Notes under the pieces: generated by a model
Database searches by the model: none
What the model saw: only the letters and a program-made list of their open reading frames with translations
Told to the model about the DNA's origin: nothing
Made by a program: the position numbers and the translations under genes
Assembly: GCA_029259875.1 (NCBI GenBank)
Contig: JAJDEK010000571.1
Span: forward strand, 1-11,644
Reading direction: 5' to 3'
Source: Planctomycetaceae bacterium
GTDB lineage: Bacteria > Planctomycetota > Planctomycetia > Planctomycetales > Planctomycetaceae
Length of the DNA: 11,644 nucleotides
Part shown: one piece after another, positions 5,423 through 11,644 of the stretch
Layout of the letters: each line of letters opens with the position of its first letter
Position numbering within the stretch: the stretch's first letter is position 1

Positions 5423-6520
5423 GTGAGTGAAACTGTTGAACTCGTTACAGTAAAAACAGTCGCCAAAGCAGCCGACTGTGCAGTGAGTACGGTGAGCCGT
5501 GCATTACGAGATGACCCTTCGATAAGCGAAGCGGCAAAACAGCGTATTCGTCAAGTGGCAGAGTCATTAGATTACCGCCCACTCAGACGCCGACGACCTA
5601 AAGTTGATCCTAGCCAGAATTCATCCAGTATCCTGGAAGGGAAACGACTACTGGTCGTCTCATTAGGCTTGGATCGATCCCTGATCTCGCTCCCCGTGGT
5701 GAGCTCTGCGATTAGCGGTGTCGAAGATGGTTCCTCTGAACTAGGAGTCCGTTTTCAAGTTGCCCACATCCCGGACTTGCATGCAGTCCCATCCCATTTA
5801 GATTTTGACCAGATAGATGGTCTATTTCTGATGGGTGCGCTTCAGGGAAAAATGCTGATTGAATCCAACAAGACGTTGTTGAATCAACTCTCAAAAATTC
5901 CTTCTGTCTGGGTGTTAGGACGACCGGAAGGTTGTTGGGGCGATTGCGTGGGCGCTAATGACGTTCAGGTTGGTGCGAAGGCTGCCGACCATCTCGCCGA
6001 TTACGGTCATCAGAATGTTGCCTTCCTGAGTCCTAAGCCCAACCACTTAATCATGCAGAATCGTGAAACGGGATTTGTTTCACAGGCAATGCGTCGTGGC
6101 TTACAGGTACAACGTTTTGTCGACGCCCCCTCAGATGGCTGGAAGCTACCGATCAAACCACCACTCTCTACAGAAGCCGTTCAACACCTTGTCGATCAAC
6201 TTTTAAAAGCCAAAAAACGTCCTACTGCATTATTTGCAGGTTCAGACAGTGTCGCAGCTGTGGTTTATGGTTCACTCGCACGGCGTGGTATCAAAATCGG
6301 TGAAGAGATCAGTGTCATTTCAGGAAACAACGACCACGCGTTTATCACAGGCCTGTATCCACAACTAACGACCTTTGATATTCACGCCCATGATATCGGC
6401 CGACTGGCAGTGCGGCAGATGGAAACCCGTCTGACAATGGGCAATTCGATTGCCAGCGTCGACTTAACTCTGGAACCACACCTGACTCCCGGCGAATCCG
6501 TAAGTCACTTCAGCAGCTAA
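5423..6520 (+). CDS. LacI-family transcriptional regulator
   Basis: This 365-residue protein has the length and plan of a LacI-type regulator. Seen: an N-terminal helix-turn-helix at about residues 8-54 (TVAKAADCAVSTVSRALRD, then ISEAAKQRIRQVAESLDYRP), an arginine-rich linker (LRRRRPK) and a periplasmic-binding-protein-like ligand domain from about residue 73 to 360. Typical late blocks are present: FAGSDSVAAVVYGSLARRGI, then ISVISGNND and ITGLYPQLTTFD. Family members bind sugars or nucleosides and usually repress a nearby catabolic operon. The start is a GTG with GAGG seven bases before it. The downstream isomerase, PSD1 and DUF1501 genes follow on the same strand with gaps of 35, 40 and 44 bases, so they are probably in one transcript and are its likely targets. 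The linker lacks a clear copy of the usual A-x-x-L hinge helix, so DNA bending may differ. The effector is unknown. Confidence 0.92.
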   Translation: MSETVELVTVKTVAKAADCAVSTVSRALRDDPSISEAAKQRIRQVAESLDYRPLRRRRPKVDPSQNSSSILEGKRLLVVSLGLDRSLISLPVVSSAISGVEDGSSELGVRFQVAHIPDLHAVPSHLDFDQIDGLFLMGALQGKMLIESNKTLLNQLSKIPSVWVLGRPEGCWGDCVGANDVQVGAKAADHLADYGHQNVAFLSPKPNHLIMQNRETGFVSQAMRRGLQVQRFVDAPSDGWKLPIKPPLSTEAVQHLVDQLLKAKKRPTALFAGSDSVAAVVYGSLARRGIKIGEEISVISGNNDHAFITGLYPQLTTFDIHAHDIGRLAVRQMETRLTMGNSIASVDLTLEPHLTPGESVSHFSS

Positions 6521-6555
6521 TCAATATAAATGTGCCCGGAATAGGAACAGTAAAG

Positions 6556-7494
6556 ATGAAAGAATTCACGAGACGTCAGTTTCTTTATTCCACGAGTGCA
6601 GTAGCCACCAGCCTTACAGGAATCAACTGGTTAGAGGCAGGAAAATCAGCCAAGCCTCAACTCACACTGGGCTTCAGTCTTTACGGTATGCCCCATTTAA
6701 AGACCGAACAGGCGATCCAAATCGTCTCTGATGTTGGCTATGACTCGGTTGAGCTGTGTCTGATGGATCAATGGGACGCAACACCCTTAAAACTCAGCCC
6801 CCAACGCCGCAAAGAAGTATCAAACAAGCTCAATGAGACAGGATTGAAACTGACATCACTGATGGAGCACTGTAGCCTGCCTGGTTCAAAAGCAAGTCAG
6901 CAAAAAGTTCTCGACCGCCTTAAACAAGCAGCAGAGTTGGGGCACACATTAAAACCAAAGCATGCTCCACTGATTGAAACCACAGCCGGTAGTGGCAAAT
7001 GGGATGCGTTAAAAAATGAAATGCGAGACAATTTGGGGGCATGGGCCAAAGTTGCCGAGAGCACAAAAACAGTGATCGCCGTCAAACCGCATCGCGGAGG
7101 CGTTGTCGATCGACCAGAACAAGGCGTTTGGTTAGTTCAACAAATTGACAGTCCTTGGATTCGCTTAAACTATGATTATAGTCACTTTACGCATCGCAAT
7201 ATTTCACTCGAAGATTCCATGCGAACCATGATGCCGTTTACCAGTCTGATTCAAGTGAAAGACACAATCAAGAAAGGCAATAAAGTACATTTTGTACTCC
7301 CCGGCGAAGGTGGCGACATTGATTATTTTCAATTCCTCAAACTGGCCGTTCAAGCAGGCTATCAGGGAGATATCTGCTGTGAAGTCAGTAGTATGGTTTT
7401 CAAACAAAAAGGCTACGATCCGATTGCCGCTGCGAAAACCTGCTATCAAAACCTGGCTCCTGCTTTTCAACAGGCGGGAATTTCACGCGGCTAA
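6556..7494 (+). CDS. Tat-exported sugar phosphate isomerase/epimerase-like TIM barrel protein
   Basis: This 312-residue protein starts with a twin-arginine signal (FTRRQFLYSTSAVATSLTG, Arg6-Arg7) and so is likely folded before export. The rest is a xylose-isomerase-like/AP-endonuclease-2 TIM barrel: LTLGFSLYGM (37-45), VGYDSVELCL (60-69), Glu141 in PLIETTAG, IAVKPHRGG (174-182), LNYDYSHF (204-211, with Asp207 and His210), IQVKDT (232-237), the GEGGDIDY block (250-257) and Glu276 in CCEVSS. Family members use Glu, Asp, His and Glu as divalent metal ligands and isomerise or epimerise sugars; the Asp-x-x-His pair and the last Glu are clear here. In the fourth block, where many relatives have 'E-x-H', this one has Lys178-Pro-His (VKPH), so that site differs. 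The ATG at 6556 is preferred to a GTG at 6532, because AGGAA precedes it and the Tat signal then starts normally. It sits between the LacI and PSD1 genes. The real substrate is not known. Confidence 0.85.
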   Translation: MKEFTRRQFLYSTSAVATSLTGINWLEAGKSAKPQLTLGFSLYGMPHLKTEQAIQIVSDVGYDSVELCLMDQWDATPLKLSPQRRKEVSNKLNETGLKLTSLMEHCSLPGSKASQQKVLDRLKQAAELGHTLKPKHAPLIETTAGSGKWDALKNEMRDNLGAWAKVAESTKTVIAVKPHRGGVVDRPEQGVWLVQQIDSPWIRLNYDYSHFTHRNISLEDSMRTMMPFTSLIQVKDTIKKGNKVHFVLPGEGGDIDYFQFLKLAVQAGYQGDICCEVSSMVFKQKGYDPIAAAKTCYQNLAPAFQQAGISRG

Positions 7495-7534
7495 CACTCA
7501 ATATTTTTTGTCCCACATCGTAAATGGTTCGAGC

Positions 7535-10087
7535 ATGATTCAGCACAATCAAATTCAGCGACTCATTTTGCTTATAACATTGGCGGCTTTGTTCTGCATG
7601 GAGAATTCTGTCTTCGCAACCGAAGTTAAAAAACCGTCTGCCAAGCAAATCGAATTCTTTGAACTTCATATACGTCCTGTACTAATTGAAAAATGTGCCG
7701 ATTGCCATACAGGCGACAAAGATGCGGAAAGTTCACTCGTCGTTAATTCCCGCTCTACCTTAATCAAAGGCGGTGATTTTGGTCCAGCGATCATTCCTGG
7801 AAAGCCAGGACAGAGCCTCTTATATCAATCCATTCAACGGACGCATAAAGAGTTGAAAATGCCCCCTGATGTGGATGAGAAACTAAGCAAAGAAACGATC
7901 CAGCACTTCAAACGCTGGATCGAATGGGGCGCTCCCTGGCCTAAGAAACAAACGAAATCTGTTGCCAAATCGCAGACAAATCAAACACAGTCTTTAACAA
8001 CGTCTCACTGGTGCTTTCTCCCACGTCAATCAATCGTACCACCTGAAGTCAGTCATCCAGAGTGGTCTCAATCACCCATTGATCGGTTTATCTACGCACG
8101 CTTACAGAAAGAAAAACTCACACCCGCACCGTTAGCATCGCGCCGCGTCTTAATCAGACGGGCCAGCTTCGATTTAACAGGCCTCCCCCCTACTCCACAC
8201 GAAGTACAAGAATTCCTCAATGATCCCGACACAGATCTTCAAGCGTTTTCCAAAGTCGTCGATCGCCTGCTAGCATCTTCCGCTTATGGCGAACGTTGGG
8301 GCCGTCACTGGCTGGATGTCGCAAGATATGCAGATAGCCAGGGAGACGTCGGTGACTTCCCCATACCAGGCGCCTATTTATATCGAAACTGGGTCATCGA
8401 TTCGGTTAACGCTGATCTCCCCTACGACAAGTTTCTCCAGGCGCAACTCGCTGGAGATCTTCTGGCAAAACGTGAAGACGATCCACAGCGTGCGCGTCAG
8501 CTTAAAATCGCCACCGGTTTTATTGCTCTCTCTCGCCGATTCGGTAATACACGTTTTGAAGATCAGCATCTGACCATCGATGATACCATCGACACCATCG
8601 GTCGCGGCATTATGGGAGTCACTTTGAAATGTGCTCGTTGTCATGATCATAAATTCGATCCGATGCTGGCCACTGACTATTACGGCTTATACGGCATTTT
8701 TGAAAGTACACTCTACCCCACAATGGGTGCTTCCAATTCACCCTCACCAACACAACTGGTCTCAGCAGAAAACAACCCGGAGTCACAGCAAAAAATCAAT
8801 GCCTACTGGGATCTCTTGAGTCATTATCAACATCAAATCCGAAATCATTTCCGCCCCTGGTTAAAACCGACCCTCAAAGAGTATGCGGCAGTCACAAAAA
8901 AAATGAAAGTAGCCAAGAAAGAGGGACAATCGACCGAGAAGCTGGAAGCACAGCGGCAAAAACTTCTGGCTTCATATAAAGGAAAATTTCGAGAACTAAT
9001 GGAACACGGTTTACCCTGGCTCAAACAGGAAAAAGCCAAACTCGTCAAACAGCCGCCTGCAAAGATGCTGTATGCGGTCATTGATGGGAAGCCTCACCAT
9101 GCCAAGCTTCACCGCCGTGGCAACCCGAGCAATCCAGGGGAAGTCGTACCGCGTCAGTTCATTAATGTGATTTCCAAAACAAAACTGAAGTTAGACCAGA
9201 AAAAACCCGGACGAGAAGAACTCGCAAATTGGATCACAGATCCAACCCACCCCTTAACGGCCCGCGTGATTGTCAACCGAATTTGGCATCATCATTTCGG
9301 ACAGGGACTTGTGAAAACCGTCGATAATCTCGGAGTCTTGGGAGCGGCTCCTTCGCATCCCCAGTTGCTGGACTATCTGGCTAATCAACTCATTGAACAG
9401 AGGTGGTCATTGAAGTCGCTTCATCGCCAGATGATGTTAAGCCGCGTCTATCGCTTGGACAGTAATGACCTCGACGAAAATAGCAAACGAGATCCGGAAA
9501 ATGTGTTCCTTTGGAAATACTCTCGAAAGCGCCTCGATGCCGAGTCGATCCGAGATGCTATGCTATTTGTTTCAGGTGAATTGGATCATCAACCAGGAGG
9601 ACCACATCCTTTCAAGCCCTGGCATAAGAAAGGTTATAGCCTGAACGGGCCCTTCCATGAGGTCTATCCATCAAAAAAACGTAGCGTCTATCTGATGACA
9701 CAACGCTTATACAAACATCCTTTCCTCGGGCTGTTTAATGGTCCTGACACAAATGAAACCACTGGCACGCGCAAGAACGCCAACATTCCTTCTCAAGCAC
9801 TGTACCTGATGAACTCTCCCTTTCTTCCCGAATTGGCGGAAGCATTTGCAAAACGAATTCTACAGACAGAAACAAGTGAAGAAAAACAGATCCAGGTGGC
9901 TTACCAGATTGCCTTTTCCAGAAATCCTACGCCCACAGAGCAGGCTGATTTTTTACAAACGCTCCACACGTATCGCAAACAAATGCTGAAAGAGCAACCA
10001 AAAGATTCTGCAGCAGCGAATCAGGCAGCATGGACCGGGTTATCCAAAGTCCTGCTCACCAGCAATGAATTCTTTTTCATCGACTAA
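7535..10087 (+). CDS. PSCyt1-PSCyt2 (DUF1549)-PSD1 (DUF1553) cytochrome-type protein
   Basis: This 850-residue planctomycete-type protein has a Sec signal peptide (LILLITLAALF, cut probably after VFA at 28). Seen, in order: a cytochrome c-like PSCyt1 domain with haem motif Cys54-x2-Cys57-His58 (CADCH) and the block GPAIIPGKPGQSLLYQSI (83-100); a DUF1549 domain at about 176-395 with IDRFIYARL, RRASFDLTGLPPTP and YGERWGRHWLDVARYADSQG, and a second haem motif Cys366-x2-Cys369-His370 (CARCHDHKFDP); a charged, Lys/Glu-rich helical stretch at about 440-508; and a DUF1553 domain at about 553-815 with PTHPLTARVIVNRIWHHHFG and LHRQMMLSRVYR. The function of the family is not proven; the haem sites suggest electron transfer in a periplasmic oxidation. 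ATG 7535 is chosen because the open frame upstream overlaps the isomerase gene, while 7535 gives a proper signal peptide; its ribosome binding site is weak. The DUF1501 gene follows, as is usual for this family. Confidence 0.93.
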   Translation: MIQHNQIQRLILLITLAALFCMENSVFATEVKKPSAKQIEFFELHIRPVLIEKCADCHTGDKDAESSLVVNSRSTLIKGGDFGPAIIPGKPGQSLLYQSIQRTHKELKMPPDVDEKLSKETIQHFKRWIEWGAPWPKKQTKSVAKSQTNQTQSLTTSHWCFLPRQSIVPPEVSHPEWSQSPIDRFIYARLQKEKLTPAPLASRRVLIRRASFDLTGLPPTPHEVQEFLNDPDTDLQAFSKVVDRLLASSAYGERWGRHWLDVARYADSQGDVGDFPIPGAYLYRNWVIDSVNADLPYDKFLQAQLAGDLLAKREDDPQRARQLKIATGFIALSRRFGNTRFEDQHLTIDDTIDTIGRGIMGVTLKCARCHDHKFDPMLATDYYGLYGIFESTLYPTMGASNSPSPTQLVSAENNPESQQKINAYWDLLSHYQHQIRNHFRPWLKPTLKEYAAVTKKMKVAKKEGQSTEKLEAQRQKLLASYKGKFRELMEHGLPWLKQEKAKLVKQPPAKMLYAVIDGKPHHAKLHRRGNPSNPGEVVPRQFINVISKTKLKLDQKKPGREELANWITDPTHPLTARVIVNRIWHHHFGQGLVKTVDNLGVLGAAPSHPQLLDYLANQLIEQRWSLKSLHRQMMLSRVYRLDSNDLDENSKRDPENVFLWKYSRKRLDAESIRDAMLFVSGELDHQPGGPHPFKPWHKKGYSLNGPFHEVYPSKKRSVYLMTQRLYKHPFLGLFNGPDTNETTGTRKNANIPSQALYLMNSPFLPELAEAFAKRILQTETSEEKQIQVAYQIAFSRNPTPTEQADFLQTLHTYRKQMLKEQPKDSAAANQAAWTGLSKVLLTSNEFFFID

Positions 10088-10131
10088 TTTCAATATCATC
10101 AAAAGAGCAGCTTCCACTGAGGAGTGACAAG

Positions 10132-11520
10132 ATGCAAAATCAAAAATTCATCAATCGCAGAAATCTGCTCCAAGCGGGACTCGGAACGACGGCAGGACTG
10201 TTACTTCCAGCTGCGCTGCCTGCTAAACTTGCTGTCCCCCATCATCGCCCACAGGCCAAACATGTCATCATGCTTTATATGTCGGGGGGTTATTCTCATG
10301 TCGACACATTCGACCCCAAACCCGAATTAACGAAGCGACACGATCAATCAATCGGCGAGGAAGATAAAGCCGCTGTCTCCGGGCAACCGATTGTGAAACG
10401 TTATCTCAAAGCACCATTATGGAAATTCCGACCGAATCAGAAATGTGGCACAGAAGTCAGCGATCTCTTTCCGCATCTTCGCGAGATGATGCATGAAACC
10501 GCGTTAATTCGCTCTATGAATAGTGACCACCGGGACCATGGTGAAGCCACTCTACAACTTCACACGGGCAGTACCACAACGGCCATGCCCGGATTAGGTG
10601 CTTGGCTGAGTTATGGTTTAAAGTCCTTTAACACAAATCTTCCCTCGCACATCGTGATTTCGGAACATCGCCCTTATAACGGTCCCCAGTTATGGGATGC
10701 AAATTTTTTACCAGCCGTCAACACTGGTGTGCGAGTCGTTCCCGGCAATGAACCGATTCCCTTTCTCAAATCTCCCACTTCCTATGAGAGACAACAACTG
10801 GAATTGTCATTACTGGCAAAAATGAATCAACGCCATTTAAAACACCGTCATCACGATGCACAACTAGCGGGAAGAGTCGCTTCCTTTACTGCCGCCACCG
10901 GTCTCCAGCAACAGGCCCCAGAGGCACTCGACTTATCGAAAGAAACCAAAGAAACGTTAAAACTTTATGGAGCAGAGCAAGGAGACCAATCCAGTTATGC
11001 ATCTCAGTGTATTATGGCACGTCGCCTGGTAGAACGAGGAGTACGCTTCGTCGAAATCATCGATGCCGTTGGTGCATGCCGCGACAACTGGGATGCAGCA
11101 CACCGCGATATTGCCTCGCATGAAAAGTATGCGCGACGCGTGGACCAGCCGATTGCGGCTTTAATCAAAGATTTGAAACAACGCGGACTGTTGGAAGACA
11201 CGCTGCTGGTATTCTGTACGGAATTTGGACGCTCTCCCTGGGCTCAGGATGGGAAAGGCACTAAATCTCGTTCACATCACCCGAACGCCTTTTCCTGCTG
11301 GTTAGCCGGCAGCAGTGTGCGTGGCGGAGTTGTTTATGGAGAAACAGACGATATCGGAAACTATGTCGTGAAAGAGATGGTCCACATTCATGATTTTCAT
11401 GCCACAATCTTACACATCATGGGGCTGGATCATGAAAAGCTGACTTACCGACACGCAGGTCGCGATTTCCGACTGACCGATGTGCATGGACACGTCGTTC
11501 AGAAAATCCTCAAATCATAG
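10132..11520 (+). CDS. DUF1501 protein, Tat-exported, sulfatase/alkaline-phosphatase-like fold
   Basis: This 462-residue protein opens with a twin-arginine signal (NRRNLLQAGLGTTAGLLLPAA; Arg9-Arg10). DUF1501 landmarks are seen in order: VIMLYMSGGYSHVDTFDPKP (45-64), the NSDHRDHGEATLQLHTG block near 130-146, LVFCTEFGRSPW (359-370), SHHPNAFSCWLAGSSVRGGV (381-400) with VYGETDDIG, and HIHDFHATILHIMGLD (418-433) with GRDFRLTDVHG at the end. The fold is related to alkaline phosphatase and sulfatase, with Asp and His clusters that probably bind metal, but no reaction is established to my knowledge. Family members are nearly always next to PSD1 (DUF1553) proteins in Planctomycetes, and the pair probably works together outside the cytoplasmic membrane. 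A good ribosome binding site (GAGGAG) lies upstream of the ATG. The gene is 44 bases behind the PSD1 gene, so it is likely cotranscribed, and it ends 13 bases from the stop of the convergent hydrolase gene. Confidence 0.93.
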   Translation: MQNQKFINRRNLLQAGLGTTAGLLLPAALPAKLAVPHHRPQAKHVIMLYMSGGYSHVDTFDPKPELTKRHDQSIGEEDKAAVSGQPIVKRYLKAPLWKFRPNQKCGTEVSDLFPHLREMMHETALIRSMNSDHRDHGEATLQLHTGSTTTAMPGLGAWLSYGLKSFNTNLPSHIVISEHRPYNGPQLWDANFLPAVNTGVRVVPGNEPIPFLKSPTSYERQQLELSLLAKMNQRHLKHRHHDAQLAGRVASFTAATGLQQQAPEALDLSKETKETLKLYGAEQGDQSSYASQCIMARRLVERGVRFVEIIDAVGACRDNWDAAHRDIASHEKYARRVDQPIAALIKDLKQRGLLEDTLLVFCTEFGRSPWAQDGKGTKSRSHHPNAFSCWLAGSSVRGGVVYGETDDIGNYVVKEMVHIHDFHATILHIMGLDHEKLTYRHAGRDFRLTDVHGHVVQKILKS

Positions 11521-11533
11521 CCCTAATTCGGAC

Positions 11534-11644
11534 CTAATGTTTCTTAGAGGAAATAAGCGACCTTTGGCGAAACCAGTCTTCGGCGCGATTTGTAAAGGTA
11601 TCAACATTCGAATTCTCAACCGGCCTCATACCGTAGCCGTGCCC
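11534..11644 (-). CDS. Alpha/beta hydrolase, C-terminal end (partial)
   Basis: On the minus strand an open frame enters from the right edge and ends at TAG (11536-11534), giving 36 residues. It starts GHGYGMRPVENSNVDTFTNR and ends AEDWFRQRSLISSKKH. From family memory, C-termini of planctomycete alpha/beta hydrolases (acetyl-esterase/dienelactone-hydrolase-like) have a 'GGHG(Y/F)GLRP' block that carries the catalytic His of the Ser-Asp-His triad, then 'W---(A/C)--WL--RGL'. Here the His at residue 2 of the visible part would be that histidine. The hydrolase could be a carbohydrate esterase of the same glycan-use locus (inference). The nucleophile and most of the protein lie outside the window. 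The gene is convergent with the DUF1501 gene, 13 bases apart, and no terminator hairpin is seen between them. Confidence 0.55.
   Translation of the reverse strand, partial: GHGYGMRPVENSNVDTFTNRAEDWFRQRSLISSKKH

Noticed and set aside
7292..7534. Upstream extension of the PSD1 reading frame into the isomerase gene
   Set aside because: It would overlap the conserved C-terminal part of the isomerase by about 200 bases and place the clear signal peptide inside the protein; ATG 7535 is the sensible start.
8286..9081. Other-frame open stretches inside the PSD1 gene
   Set aside because: All overlap well-conserved DUF1549 and insert sequence in the correct frame and show no family motifs or ribosome binding sites.
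1..11644. CRISPR arrays, tRNA or rRNA genes, transposases, attachment sites
   Set aside because: No regularly spaced repeats, cloverleaf-like segments, transposase motifs or paired terminal repeats were found on reading both strands.

Overview
The window looks like a piece of chromosome from a member of the Planctomycetota, probably near Gimesia/Planctomyces (inference). It carries gene families that are characteristic of this phylum: a DUF1559 pseudopilin-like protein with an H-X9-DG tail, a small 'GCG' lipoprotein with a carboxypeptidase-regulatory-like fold, a DUF1549/DUF1553 (PSCyt1-PSCyt2-PSD1) haem protein, a DUF1501 Tat protein and a Tat-exported sugar isomerase. Base composition is moderate. 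I see no tRNA, rRNA, CRISPR array or insertion sequence.

Layout. (1) Bases 1-198 are the decayed C-terminal end of a neutral/alkaline ceramidase-like protein, with three internal stop codons. (2) Bases 214-2229 hold a divergent pair: a DapA/NanA/KDG-aldolase-family lyase on the minus strand and a FadR/FCD-type GntR regulator on the plus strand. The 375-base region between them has a good sigma70-type promoter, a palindrome over its -10 box and a 9-base box repeated near both genes. (3) Bases 2535-5102 hold three plus-strand genes: DUF1559 protein, lipoprotein and a secreted five-Asp-box sialidase-like protein. A 14-bp perfect hairpin follows. (4) Bases 5423-11520 hold a tight plus-strand cluster: LacI-type regulator, Tat-exported xylose-isomerase-like TIM barrel protein, PSCyt/PSD1 di-haem-site protein and DUF1501 Tat protein, with gaps of only 35-44 bases. 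(5) The right edge holds the C-terminal end of an alpha/beta hydrolase on the minus strand, convergent with the DUF1501 gene.

How the parts may work together (inference). The window reads as a carbohydrate-use locus with two local regulators. A secreted sialidase-like glycosidase would release an acidic sugar, and the cytoplasmic aldolase-family enzyme under GntR control would cleave a 2-keto-3-deoxy acid. The LacI unit would make exported proteins (isomerase, haem protein, DUF1501 partner) that act on a sugar or glycan outside the cytoplasmic membrane. The true substrates cannot be read from the sequence.
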